From: Sanderia malayensis
Taxonomy: Eukaryota > Cnidaria > Scyphozoa > Semaeostomeae > Pelagiidae
Reading direction: 5' to 3'
Assembly: GCA_013076295.1 (NCBI GenBank)
Contig: RQOL01000024.1
Location: 2,557,158 to 2,621,157, forward strand
Length of the DNA stretch: 64,000 nucleotides
The first letter of the stretch is position 1. Every line of letters begins with the position of its first letter. Position numbers and translations under genes: made by a program. This document shows positions 12,101 to 23,497 of this stretch, in pieces. The notes under the pieces were generated by a model. The model had not been told where the DNA came from. It ran no database searches and saw nothing but the letters and a program-made list of their open reading frames with translations.

Positions 12101-15100
12101 CTCCCCCGATGTTATGCACCAGCATTGCGTCATTGCCAATATGGAAGGCGCTGTTACCATAACACCGTCGAATTCAGATTCGCTCGTAGTCGTTGATGGT
12201 CAACGGGTTCACGAGACAACTGTCCTGAGACACGGATCGATTGTGAAGTTTGGTAGAAGGCTCACGTTCGAGTTTGATAATGGGATGGCACAGGATGGAG
12301 CACTGAATCAGTCTGTCTCTTCTTCTGTTCGTGGTGCAAGTGAGAGTGGACATCGGTCGCCGAGGTTGGACCAGAGCTTTCACAGCGAAGACCCCAATGA
12401 GTTCAACAGGTATCAATATAATGGTGTTCCTTTGTGTGAATAAGAGAAACTTGATAACCAGCAAAAACTCGCATTATAAGAACCAATGCATTAAGCCATG
12501 CTGATGTTTTTGCGCAAACAATAGAAGAAACAATAGGCTATTGTGTATGAACAATAGGCTAGATCCAAGTTCTTGTATTGGTTCCTATATGCGGGGTTTT
12601 ACTGCAGTGAATTTTGATGGAAACGAAAAAGTATCTCCTTAGGTCAGGAGTTCCTTAAACCAAGGATCAATTGTGCTATTAGATAGTTAAAAAGTAGGTT
12701 TTTTCGAATGAAACAAAAAGCTGCATATAAGAATCAATGGATTGGGAACCTTTGGGCCTGTTGAAAACAATAGAAACAATGGACTATTGTGTTATTGCTC
12801 ATTGTGTAATAAGCTGGATGCAAAGCTTACAGGTTCTTATATCCGTTTTTACTGTATGTGTTATAGAAAGCTCAATCAAAGTTGAATTGATTATTGGTTA
12901 TTGTTATCCCTGCAGATCGAACTCACAGGGAGGAGACAAATCGCCTTACAAAGCATTATCACCAGTCCAAATGGAGCGGGTTTTGAGTGAGCAAAGTGGA
13001 AGCAAAGTGGATGATGACGAATTAATTGTAGAAACAACTTTTGGTGTCGATGGCGAAATTGCATCAAGTCCGGTTAGAAAAGCAGCACCCGCGGCAAGTT
13101 TTCTTGTTTTTTACTCAATTTTCTATTTTTAAATTATTTTTCTATGTTTGTTTACGTGGTGAGTTATTTGTTCCTTCGATTGTTTACCTGTTTATTTATA
13201 AGTTTGTATATTTAAGTCTTTGTTTATTTGTTAATCAAATTAATAACCATTGGCTTCATGAGATTGTTTCAGTAACGACAACATTTGTTTCATTATTTTG
13301 TTTCATTTTATTATAGTTTCATTATTTTTCTTGATTTCCTTAATTTTCTACCATTGTCTTTAACATCACCGAATTACTTTGCAGGGCTTTCCTAGAAGTC
13401 CAGGTATGGAGCAGGAGACCTTTGCAACATCAGTAGTCGCAGGCTTGAGCAGCCACAACATGCCAGGGCCAGAACAAATGGACCAAGATTTGGCACTTTT
13501 GCCCGCGTCACTAGAATTCGTAGACGATGCCCAGGATGCCTTTTTGGCTGCTATGATCAGTGAAGTGAATGGTTCCATGGTGCATTTCAAGCTGGCTCCG
13601 GCCTATTCCCTCTACCTTGCCTGTCATTACATGATCTCAGCGGATTACAGGCCAGAGCTGGGTGGCGTGGAGCATGCGCGAGTTGTCGGGGCAACAACAA
13701 AGAAGATGGCCATTGCTATTGAAAAGACAATAGCGGTAAGCAATGTTGTGTTATTGTAGTCATTTTTATGCAGGAGTGATGCTAGGATGAGAAGTTCTAG
13801 CCTTTATCTGGCCTACATGTGTACTTTTTTCATATGAAAGGCTTGTCATAGCTGTTTATTGTAGCGGAGAGTTTTGTCTACAATAAAAACCCGCTTATAA
13901 GAATCTGTTCCTTCCAGCCTAATGTTCCAAGACAATAGGCTATTGTTTTGTCTATTACTTTGAGCAGTAAAATCACCCTGAAGGTTCTTAATCCATTGGT
14001 TCTTATATGCGGGTTTTTACTATACCTGTGATTTTATCGATTTTGGAGGATGAAGAATTGTTATTTATGAAATCCAATCAGATATCTTGAGTAAATAACT
14101 GATTGGATTTCATAGATACGAAATTATTGTGATAAGAACTCTCAAAGGACACAGAAGTTGTGCGAATCATCGTTTTTTGTGGGACTCAGTTTTTCACGCC
14201 ATTGCGATCATCAGACAACTAGATACGAATTAGAACTTATAATTTAGATGCGAGTTTGTACTCAGAACTTTAATTTGAATATGTTTTACAGGAGAACGAT
14301 AGTTTGGCTGGCAGTCTTGGTTTCTGGATGGCGAATGCCTCTGAGCTGCTGCATTTTTTGAAGCAAGACCTTGAGCTGTCTCAACTCACTCAGAATGCGC
14401 AAGGGATTTTGGCACAAACTGTGCAACATGCGTTTAGGTTGCTCGTTCTTGCGATGGAAGACGAGCTGTCACTAGCCATGCCGGCATTTCTCGATCCTTC
14501 GGAACACGTGGACATTGCTGAACACGAGTTGGAGGCTATTCTCGATGACGACATGCTAGAAAGAGCCGAGTCATCAGATTTGCTCAACTGGACTAGCGAT
14601 GACAGGACATTCCCTGTTCAAGATGGCAGACCAATCAGCGGCGATCATTGGGTAACGCCTGGTAAGATCATCGTATTTCGAATTGTTACTTCATCTCAGC
14701 GCAGCACAGGGTTTCCTGACGGGTTTGTTGCTTAATCTGAGCGCAGCACAGGGTTTCCTGACGGGTGTAGCGTATTATGGCGTATTTTCTTCGTTAAGCT
14801 GGGCGTTTATTAGCACTGGTGATTTTTAAGGGGCTCTTAATCGATGAAATGTACGTATTGTTCCATTGGCCAGCTGTTGTTGAAGTTGGTTCAGATGTCT
14901 TTGAAATTTGATTCTGTTGTTGTGATTTGCGTCCATTAACAGAAGTGTTTTTGAGTGCGATATGAACTTTATTCTGTATCCTTTCATATGTGAACTGTAT
15001 TCATTTCTCTTTTCTTTCACAGCTGCAAGAATACGTCACCATGGTCAGCCGGTATTGGCCGATGTCTTGTACATATTATCATCGGCAATGTCTTTGCTTC

Positions 15101-18100
15101 GACGTTGCCGAGTGAACGCGGCCTTGACAATCCAACTCTTCTCGCAACTCTTCCACTTTGTTAACATGTGGCTTTTCAATAAACTCGTTCTCGAGCCTCA
15201 GCTCGGCCTGTGCACAAGGGCCTGGGGACGAAAACTGAGAAGGAGGCTGAGCTTCATCGAAGCCTGGGCTGAAAAACAGGGGCTGGAATTAGCTGCCGAG
15301 TGCCACTTGTGTCGTATCATTCAGGTGCGTGTTATGATATGTGAATGTTTTGGAGTCTTGTAAATTTATGTCCAAATGTAAGGCTCAGTTATATTTTGGC
15401 AGTACAGCTGACATTCGCTACAGTAAAAACCCGCATATAAGAACCTGTAAATTTCCATCCAGGCTATTGTTCCAAGACAATAGGCTATTGTTTCTTCTAT
15501 TGTTTTGAATATAAATATCACCCTGAAGGTTCTTAATCCATTGGTTCTCATGTTCCGGTTTTTACTGTATTTCGATTCTCTGCATCTCGAACATTCGCTT
15601 TTCTCGAACGATTTTCCATCTCCTTTCGTTTTTGTATAGCATATAGTTGAGTCATAAATTTCCCTCGAGTCTTCGAGGCATCAACTGTAATATTTCTAGC
15701 AGTATATGATGTGGCACCAGCTGTCCCTTTTCCGAATGGGTTCAAAGCTGATGCCAACTGTGTATTACTTGAAAACTGATTTCTAATGTATAATCGAATT
15801 GCGATAAGCAACGAATAACTGTATTATATTGAAAACTTACTAAGCAGTGGGGAATCCAGAAGAAATCCAAACTACAGGCGTTTAGTTAGCTACACTAAGA
15901 CGTCACATTGAGTTTGCGCAGTATATGATCAAGTGATTAATTGTATCTGTGTTGTTATTGGATTTCGTTTCTTCAAGGCTGCACATCTCCTCGAAGCACC
16001 AAAAATCTCAGCTGAAGATATTGCCTCAATTTCATCGACTTGCTTCAAGTTGAATTCTTTACAGCTGAGAGCATTGCTCGGAATGTACAGACCGGACAGA
16101 AACGAACACTTCATATCTCCCGGTAAGATCGCTAACTACACTAACACCAATGTCTTTGTCATTCCCAATCAGGGAGCAATGCTTTACGAAGATATCTTCA
16201 ACGCAATAGAAGTGATTTGCACATGCATCACGCCCGTGAATCTGTCCTATTTCAATACGTTTCACACGTTGATGCACTTACTTACAGGGGTTTTGTGTTC
16301 TCTTTGCAGAGCTGATTGAAAGTGTTGCATCGGTGGCAGAGAACACTGCTGATGAGCTCGCAAGGAATGACGGTCATGACGTCAGGCTGGTCGAAGACGA
16401 AGAACTCCAATTACCTTTCCTTTTGCCTGAAGATGGCTATTCGTGTGATATTATAAGAGGTGTGCCTTCTGGCCTTCAGGAGTTCCTCAAGCCTCTCATC
16501 CAAATTGGTATATGTAGGTTCGGAGTGGAGTCAAGTTCGTCCGGCCTGTGGACAATACACCAAGATCAGTATGATAATGAAGACATGGAGAAGTTGGACG
16601 ACCAACCCGATCAACAAGTTTACGAAGATGAGCCTCCCGAGGTTATTGAAGTAACACTGCAGAAGGGAAATAGAGGGCTAGGCTTGAGCATCGTGGCCGC
16701 GCAGGGCCCCAAATCGGATACTCGTGGTATCTATATCAAGGCAGTTGTTGAAGGTGGGAGTGCGTATCATAATGGAATGTTGCAGCCAGGGGATCAGTTG
16801 TTGTCTGTGAATGCGATGAGTTTGGTTGACGTGTCGCAAGAGACTGCTGCTAAGCTGATGGGCAAAACTGAAGGGTTGGTGCACCTGGAGGTTTTTAAGC
16901 AAGCCGCTATGTATCATGGGCTTGCGGAAGTTCTGAATAATCCTTCACCTCTTCAGTCACCAGGTATTTATAATTGCAGTGTAATGCTTCTATTTCAATA
17001 ATGTAATGCTTTGATTAAACGTCCGGGCGTTTATTAATTTGTTTGATATTTTTGGGGGCGTCTATTCGAGGGGTAAACAACCGCATACAGGAAGCTATAG
17101 ATTAGGAATTTTCCAGGCTCATGTTTCTTCACAAAACAATAAAAGGAACAATAGCTCATTGTTTTTGAACAATAGAAGAAACAATATCCTATTGTTGTTG
17201 AACAATGGAAGAAACAGTAGCCTATGGTGCTTAAACGATTGGTTGAATGCAAAATTCACAGGAGCCTATATCTGGGTTTCTACTGTAGCCGGCCTCCGAA
17301 GTATAAGCAGGAGAAATTGCATTTTATCGATTAGTTCATCAATTAATTTCTAAAAATGACTTTATTGGATGGGATTAGTTTGTTATTATAGCAGCTTGTA
17401 AGTGTGTTTCAAAGGGCTAGTTTTAGCGAAATCCTACTGTTTTAAGAACCTTGTTACTTTGTTTCAGCACCTGCAACGAAGACAAATGGACAGATGTCGC
17501 ATGACGGCGAGTTGGACAGAGCGCCGACGATTAGTGAACAGTCGCCGCAAATTCGCACTCAGCGATGGATTGAGATGACTAACAAGGAAACGGAAGACGA
17601 TTATGAGATGCAGGGCGATGAGGGAAATTTTAACGGCGATGCGAAGGAGCTTGATAAAAGACGGAGGGAACAGGAGGAATATTTCCAAGCACAAGAGAAC
17701 ATGCGTCTTGAAGAAGAGAGAGTTAAGAAAGAAGAGCAAGCGATATTGGAAGAAGAAAGCATGAGGAGAATGGAAGAAGCACGGATTGCTGAGTTGAAGA
17801 AGATGCAAGAAAGAAAAGAAGCGGCTCAACGGGAAAGAGAGAGGGAAGAGGAAGAAAGGCTTGAAGAAGAACGTAGGCTGGAAGAGAAGATACGTGCTGA
17901 TGAATATAGGCAGCGGGAAGAAGAGTTGGAGATGGAAAGGGAGAGGAAGGAAGAAGAGGAAAGGTTGGCTAGGAGGGAAGAAGAAGAGAATAGAAAATTC
18001 GAGCAGAGGCAGAGAGAGTACGAAGAGCGATTGAGGATAATGGAGCAACAGCAACGTGAGTTTGAAGAAAGAAAGAAGGCGAAGATAGAAGAAGAAAGAA

Positions 18101-20036
18101 GAAGGCAGGAAGAAGAAAGGAGAAGACAAGAAGAAGAAATGAGAAGGCAAGAGGAAGAGGAAAGACGGTTACAAGAAGAGAAGGAGAGGGAGGAAAATGA
18201 GAGAAGGAGGCAAGAAGAAGAGAACAAAAAGCGTGAAGAACAAAGAAGAAGAGACGAAGAGATAAGGAGAAGACGTGAAGAAGAAAGAAGAAGGGAGGAA
18301 GAAGAGAAAAAGCGACATGAACAAGAAAGAAAACGACGTGAAGAAGAGAGACGAAAATTTGAAGAAGAGAGGAAACGATTAGAGGAAGAAAGAGTAAAAC
18401 GCAAAGAAGAAGAAAGAAGAAGACTTGAAGAGGAGAGAATTAGGAAGCAGCAGGAAGAAGAACGAAGGGAGAAGGAAGAAATGGAATTGCAATTACAAAT
18501 GCCACCAGAGCCTGAAGACGATTTTGATGATTTGCCTCCTCCGCCTGATGTAAGTTACTACCCCCGGTTAGAAACTGATATGTAATGTATTTGAGTAGTA
18601 AAGAGCAATGGGTGACGGGGGTATTGCTGTATGGGAATTGTGTTTTGATTCTGAGAGATTGATTGTTTTGCTTTTTTGAATTATGATAGGACATGTTGTT
18701 TGATGAGTTTAATCATGATGAAAACACAGCGAAAGGAGACCAGTTGGAGATTGGAATTCATAACCAACTACCCGGTGCGAAGCAAAATCATGTGGGGATG
18801 GATTACGAAGAGACAGACATTGATAACGTTGATGACAGAGAACTGGAGCAGCGATTAGCAAGCGAACGTGGATATTTGGATGGTGTTGCCGAAGAGGACA
18901 GGAGTTTCTCGATGGATCCTAACGATGTTGAGCGAGAGTTCCAACGCCGGCTTCAAGAGGAGAACGCACGGCAACAACGGGGCCGTAGCGCGTTGGACGA
19001 CCACGAAGACATCGAACGGCTTAGGGCGGAGAGAGAGAGTCGGTTAGAGCACGAGCGGCGAATTCAGCTGATGATCGAAGACCACGATCGAAGGAAGAAT
19101 AATCGACAATCTGCTACGAGGAGCCCGGATGCGGATAGTTCCGCTGTAGCGGAGCAGCAGAGGCGGTTGCAACAGATGCGGTTGAGTCCGACGCAGAAGT
19201 CCCCACCGCCGGATGATTTCATGGCGCTGCAACGGCAAAAGCGGATGCAACAAAAACAGGAGCAGGAACGATTGCGGAAAGAGCAGACGGAGCTGGATGA
19301 AGTAGGGCGGCAGAGGAAGTTGAAAGAAGTGAGGGAACAGAAGGAGAAGATGATGCAGGAGTACAAACGGCAGAAGGATCTCGACGAACAGAGGTACTCA
19401 CGAGGATCGCTGTCATCAGCATCATCATCATCATCATCATCAACGAGTCACAATGCACCGATTAATCTTACAGAGCATAAGGAAGTTGTCAAGAACGAGT
19501 TTAAAGATAAGGCTCTCGCGGATTTTGAAAGACGACGGGCGACTTTGGATAAAGAGGTCGAAAGAATGGAACGAGAGAAGAAAATCAGAAGTGTTGAATT
19601 TAAGCCACCACCACCGACAACCAAGAAGCCAACATCGATATCCGTAACACCACCAGCAGCAACTAACAATAATGATGATGAGCCCCCACCACCGAGACCC
19701 CCACCTCCCTCTAACCCTACCCCAACTGCCATCGTTCGGTCGGGACACAGCCCCAGTCCAAGTCCGCATTTGCCAAGCTCTACTCGTTTCAGTTACTCGG
19801 AAAAAACCGTTGCCAATGTCACTGGCAATAGCGCTCGCGCAAAGCCAACTAGTCCACCGAGCAGATATTCGCCTTCAGGACAGTCCCGGGTTACCTCGAC
19901 GACAAGGGCGCCGAGTCGCGAGGACCCATCGGGACTTGATTTCAGGCAGAAGATGAAGATGTTTGGAACGCAATCGGCCACAAATAACGACGGCAAAGCA
20001 ACATATTCAAAGAAGCTGAGAGGCTTCATGGACTGA
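9152..20036 (+). CDS. AFDN: Afadin (actin-binding adherens-junction scaffold)
   Basis: Afadin links nectins and Ras/Rap to F-actin at adherens junctions. Exons: 9152-9262, 10174-10366, 11164-12409, 12916-13093, 13385-13735, 14292-14661, 15023-15324, 15978-16122, 16310-16963, 17468-18549, 18690-20036; 1992 residues, phases consistent. Domains by rough residue: RA1 from 38 (DLEFHGVMRFYFQD), basic linker (RLSRREKKELKKRR), RA2 236-335, FHA 388-475, DIL-type domain 640-1005 (SLLRRCRVNAALTIQLFSQL, LPFLLPEDGYSCD), PDZ 1076-1165 with GLGLSI, Glu/Arg-rich helix 1230-1530, proline-rich segment near 1865-1890 and a C-terminal conserved tip. The first ATG in frame is 9152; the reading frame above it opens only with TTG. 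Intron 13094-13384 starts with GC. Human afadin is about 1800 residues, so the helix is the expanded part. Assignment secure. Confidence 0.96.
10422..10640 (+). repeat. Interspersed repeat, family A copy 2
   Basis: Second copy of the repeat at 3627-3830, here in the afadin intron after 10366. It starts with GGGGGCTTATTTGCAAA and shares TTCAATATTAAGC and TTTGCAATACATT in order. Divergence is high, so this is an old family. Confidence 0.55.
12459..12604 (+). mobile_element. 147-bp MITE, family B
   Basis: Terminal inverted repeats of the type CAGTAAAAACCCGCATATAA (here CAGCAAAAACTCGCATTATA) and the inverse ending GCGGGGTTTTACTG. The inside has the family's AACAATAGAAGAAACAATAG motif. Lies in the afadin intron after 12409. 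Confidence 0.75.
12714..12854 (+). mobile_element. 147-bp MITE, family B (diverged)
   Basis: Second family-B copy in the same afadin intron. Left end decayed (AAAAAGCTGCATATAAGAA), right end GTTCTTATATCCGTTTTTAC, with the internal CAATAGAAACAAT core. Confidence 0.7.
13881..14022 (+). mobile_element. 147-bp MITE, family B
   Basis: CAATAAAAACCCGCTTATAA at the left after TA and TATATGCGGGTTTTTAC at the right before TATA. Same internal CAATAGGCTATTG motif. Afadin intron 13736-14291. Confidence 0.8.
14692..14772 (+). repeat. ~43-bp direct tandem duplication
   Basis: GCGCAGCACAGGGTTTCCTG appears twice, 43 bp apart, with matching flanks, in the afadin intron after 14661. Confidence 0.8.
15421..15567 (+). 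mobile_element. 147-bp MITE, family B, TA flanked
   Basis: The left end CAGTAAAAACCCGCATATAA follows TA. The right end TTCCGGTTTTTACTG precedes TA. Internal motif CAATAGGCTATTGTTTCTTC. Reads as a clean non-autonomous TA-inserting element in the afadin intron after 15324. Confidence 0.85.
16999..17071 (+). mobile_element. Partial MITE, family C
   Basis: TAATGCTTTGATTAAACGTC followed by CGGGCGTTTATTAATTTG matches both ends of the family-C elements at 37707 and 59573, but in a rearranged, shortened form. Confidence 0.55.
17072..17285 (+). mobile_element. MITE, family B (diverged, internally expanded)
   Basis: Ends GTAAACAACCGCATACAGGA and ATATCTGGGTTTCTACTG are decayed family-B termini. The inner AACAATAGAAGAAACAATA motif is repeated three to four times, making this copy longer. 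It abuts the family-C fragment. Confidence 0.6.
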
Positions 20037-21052
20037 GATTTGGCCGCGCTGCGATAAGATTCCTAATAGCAATTTGACTTCGAGAGCATGGGGAGTCGCT
20101 GTGGATCTGAATCTCATACTGAAACTCTGCGGTTTGTGCAAATTGAGTTGAGAAATGTGATACAAAAAGTTGTATCTGGAAATAGAGAATTTTGGAGGAA
20201 GTGCTGACTGGCAGGATCGGTTGATGTTTTGCCGGAAAGCCTGCTTCATTGCCGTGATAACGGCTGAAAATATACTGCTTCATTTATCAAGGTAAATTTA
20301 ATTTTTTATTTGTTTTATATGATGGTGTCACTGCTTATTTACGTGACATCATTTTCTCGCGTTTTCTCGATAAATTTAGATACAATTATTAAGTGATAAT
20401 TTTCGAAAATTAGTTTTATTTGCAATACACAGATAGGATGAATTAAATTTTAATGAAACCGTAAACCGTTTATCAAAACCGTTGGGTCCAAGTTGAAGGA
20501 TCCGAGATCCAAATTGAGATATGGGATTGTGGTGCAGGGGCATGGAATTAGCTAGCATCTGCTCGGTCATATATTAGTTGCTGCATTCCTAACAGAAGTG
20601 GCTCATTTTAGATGCAATGGTTAATCGTTGAAGTACTGATGTTGAAATAACTTCACATACTTATTTGAATCTGTTTTCTGTGTTTTGAAGACCTGGGTGT
20701 ATGCACTATACTAATTTTTGTAATATGTATTAATTTGTACGCCCTATGTGTACCTATTGATGGCAATATATCACTGTTTGTGAGGATTTTCGTATTATCT
20801 TTGATGCTAATTAGTAGAGAACTCTGTAAATAAAGATATTGTACTCGAAAATATGAGTCTTTCTTTTCTATTTGGACTGTGAAACTCAGAACACAGTTTC
20901 TCAATCTGTGTGCCCCTTGCGCAGTGTATTACAGCGGCTATCTCCCACCTTTGCAGTGTCCCGTAAAGAATTTAGGAACCCACCCATGTGAAAATAGATC
21001 CCTTTTACCTGGACGCCAAGCGTAACAAGGTCTTAAAATTTTGAAAGTCACA
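20037..21052. other. Afadin 3' UTR to COX17 upstream region
   Basis: No gene seen. The AATAAA at 20829 gives an afadin 3' UTR of roughly 800 bp. The remaining ~200 bp must contain the COX17 promoter. The two genes are head to tail and close. Confidence 0.6.
20829..20834 (+). terminator. Poly(A) signal AATAAA, likely afadin
   Basis: AATAAA about 800 bp past the afadin stop and before the COX17 start. A T-rich stretch (GTCTTTCTTTTCTATTTG) follows about 20 bp downstream. Confidence 0.6.
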
Positions 21053-21641
21053 ATGTCCGAATCAGAAAGCACAGTTGCTGTGACAGCAGAGGAAGAAGCT
21101 CCAAAGAAGTTGAAAGCATGCTGTGCATGTCCTGAAACTAAAAAGGCACGGGATGAATGGTAGGTTTTGTGTATTTTGCTTGCAAAGCGCTTGTAGGCCA
21201 CTACACGCTGTCTTCCTCGTTATCCAACACGTGTACAATAGGCTATCGGCTTTCCTTTTGTTGTCTGATATAGCCGGGATGCGAAAGTTGTGGCTTGGGC
21301 TACAAAACTTACTTACAGTTACCCTTTGCAGTTAGGTTGCGCAAATTACTTCCAGCTATCGCTTATATTGCTCTGGAAATTATTCCCGGGTAGAAGAGCA
21401 AATCTGTGCTTTGTGCATGATTAGAGGCTAGATCAGATCAGGGTCAACCCTTCATAACACGGAATGTAGCGTGGTTGACAAATGCAAGCCAAATATTATC
21501 TGTTTCATGTCGTAAATATATGATAGCAATAATTATATAATGCTGTTTTATTTTAGCATCATGGAAAAAGGAGAAGAGAATTGCCAAGATCTCATTGAAG
21601 CTCACAAAGAATGTATGAGAAGTGAAGGCTTCAATATCTGA
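21053..21641 (+). CDS. COX17: COX17, copper chaperone for cytochrome c oxidase
   Basis: COX17 carries Cu(I) in the mitochondrial intermembrane space to SCO1 and COX11 for cytochrome oxidase assembly. Two exons, 21053-21159 and 21557-21641, joined at phase 2, give 63 residues, the usual size. The acidic N-terminus is followed by [16 protein letters not shown] (copper-binding CC plus the first CX9C cysteine), then the second exon supplies [10 protein letters not shown] and ends [12 protein letters not shown]. All six family cysteines are present. The intron splits the Cys codon after DEW. The gene faces CFAP95 tail to tail with 485 bp between the stop codons. A further GT at about 21653 with an AG at 21780 could be a 3'-UTR intron; this is not certain. 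Confidence 0.96.
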
Positions 21642-22126
21642 GTTTTCTAATTGTAAGCATTGCCTTTTATATCTTTGAAAAATAACCCTTAATTCTCTTT
21701 GCTCTAGCTGGCATATTTCTACAGAAAATAACAGTCTTCTAAATTATGCTGACTCTTAATTTGTTTTTATTCATTTATAGGATCTACTTATTTTGATACA
21801 TGAGTTTGCTTGAATTTGATGCCTGTGAGTGCTTTTTAATATTTTTGGATTCTTTACTATATACATGTTCTTAAAACATGCTATAATTGAAGTCATTAGA
21901 AGCAGCTAGTAGGACGTTGACAAATTTCTTGCAAAGTATACAATGTAGAAGTAGTTTTATCATACCCAGTATGAAATGTGATAAAATAGGTTTATATGAT
22001 TAAGAAACTGCAATGTTTCACTTCCCTTCTATCTCAAACTATCTCAAACTTTAATAGATTTAATTACTAGTTAAACTAGAATATGTTTAACATAGAAATG
22101 CGGCAAATTAAAAACGATTTTTGCTT
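21642..22126. other. Shared 3' region of COX17 and CFAP95
   Basis: AT-rich DNA between two convergent stop codons. On the minus strand AATAAA is read at 21766-21771 and could end CFAP95. No other gene seen. Confidence 0.5.
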
Positions 22127-23497
22127 TTATAAAAGTCTTTCTGGTATGGTGTTCGTGGGCTTAAATGTTTCCCGTTTAATGTCACCATTGGCATATTGTC
22201 CACTTTCATCTTGCCAAGTGTTTAAGCCTGGTCGTCTATAATCAGCAGTATCTGTGAATTGCGAATGGCATTTCTTGTATGCACGGCTTTTGTCTCCCTC
22301 TGGGACTTCTTGTGTTTCCTGTAATTGAAATAGTGACTTAATTTAGTGGTGCATGAAAAGAAGGTAATGTATAATAGTGGACTAGCCCTTGGGAAACTTG
22401 TAAAAATATGAAAAAATTGATATCAACTTGTAAAATTCTTTTTTGTGGGCTTTATCCAACCCCTCCCCACCCCCTGAAAACAATGTTACTTTGTCAATCA
22501 GACCCCTTGTGATCATTGTGCAAAAGGAATTTTGCCGATATTGTATAAGACTGTCTCCAGAGGAAACAGTGTTTGTGACAGGAGTTGGATGAAGGAAGCA
22601 TGCAAACTTTGCAAAAATTGTCCCAACAAGTGTCCCAGAACCTTTATCCACTATATATCAATGAACCCAGTCCTAGCAGTAAATACTAGCACAGCGATAT
22701 ACCTTTTTATCTTGGCTATATTCGTATGGTTGCCTATAGTCAATTCCATATGTAGTATCAAGGTACCTAGAAGAATGTGATATATTTTATTTTAAAATGA
22801 TTAAAACTCTACAAGTCGACTATGCCATTTAAGTTGAAATCCTCAGCCCCCAGTGTGGAGCTTTCACAGGAAATATTCTTCAATGGCTATCATTTGCAGT
22901 ATTGTCTACTGCTTAAGTACCTTTTATTGTGGTCATTTGGATGCTTTGGAAGGACATTTTTCATGCTCTGTTTGTCACCATGCCCAATATCCCTGTCCAA
23001 ACTGATCTTGCCAAATGTTGAGAGGTTCACGACTGGATGTCTTGTTGTCTTTTCTTGAAAGTCTTTTTTCAATTTTATCTGATCCATATGCTCATGGCAT
23101 GTCGACTTGGGCAGTTCCTAACGAGAAACAGTCGTGATATTATGTATACATTCATTACCTCCTGGTAATTTTTGGAATACAAGGCTTTACAATGAATTAT
23201 ATGGAGAATTTAAGGGGGATAATCTTACCCCGTTGGTGACATTTCCAATCCGTCCATAAGTGGATCTGTGAAGATTCATTTTCTTTACATTTTCTCCGTG
23301 AATATCATAGTCTTTTGGCTCTGCTTCCCGTACCTGATGCCTGCAAAATTAGGAAATCTGAGTAGAAAGAGGCCTAAGTTCTTGGCCAGGTGATAAAAGC
23401 CTGAACGGAATCTCTCTTCTTACCAGTTTGTTACACGCGTTTGTGTACTATAGTCCATATGGTTGGAGCGCAAGAAAAGGGATCCTTTTTTCTCCAT
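22127..23497 (-). CDS. CFAP95: CFAP95 (C9orf135), cilia- and flagella-associated protein
   Basis: CFAP95 is a small protein of the axonemal doublet microtubules. Minus-strand exons in transcript order: 23497-23424, 23340-23229, 23117-22921, 22766-22703, 22318-22127. Phases 2, 0, 2, 0 all fit and give 212 residues (human about 229). Matches I recognise: KGSLFLRSNH at the start (family KGSLTLRSHH), KDYDIHGENVKK, STYGRIGN, FPRHP-like LPKHPND, and the C-terminal block KCHSQFTD, then GLNTWQDESGQYAN (human INTWHDESGIYAN). All donors are GT and acceptors AG. Codon use and intron length resemble the neighbours. This gene would be missed by ORF-length filters because no exon exceeds 200 bp. Identification from the two conserved blocks is strong. 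Confidence 0.93.
22375..22653 (+). mobile_element. MITE-like element, family D
   Basis: Ends TAGTGGAC and its inverse, TCCACTA. Internal GTGGGCTTTATCCAACCCCT and AAAACAATGTT match 48435-48693 on the opposite orientation. It sits inside the CFAP95 last large intron (22319-22702), close to the exon at 22703. Confidence 0.65.

Noticed and set aside
17464..18404. Long minus-strand ORFs rich in Ser, Leu and Phe
   Set aside because: Mirror of the Glu/Arg-rich afadin exon; no independent evidence.
19415..19441. CAT trinucleotide run in the last afadin exon
   Set aside because: In frame it encodes a plain Ser run (TCA/TCC) in a disordered region; unremarkable.
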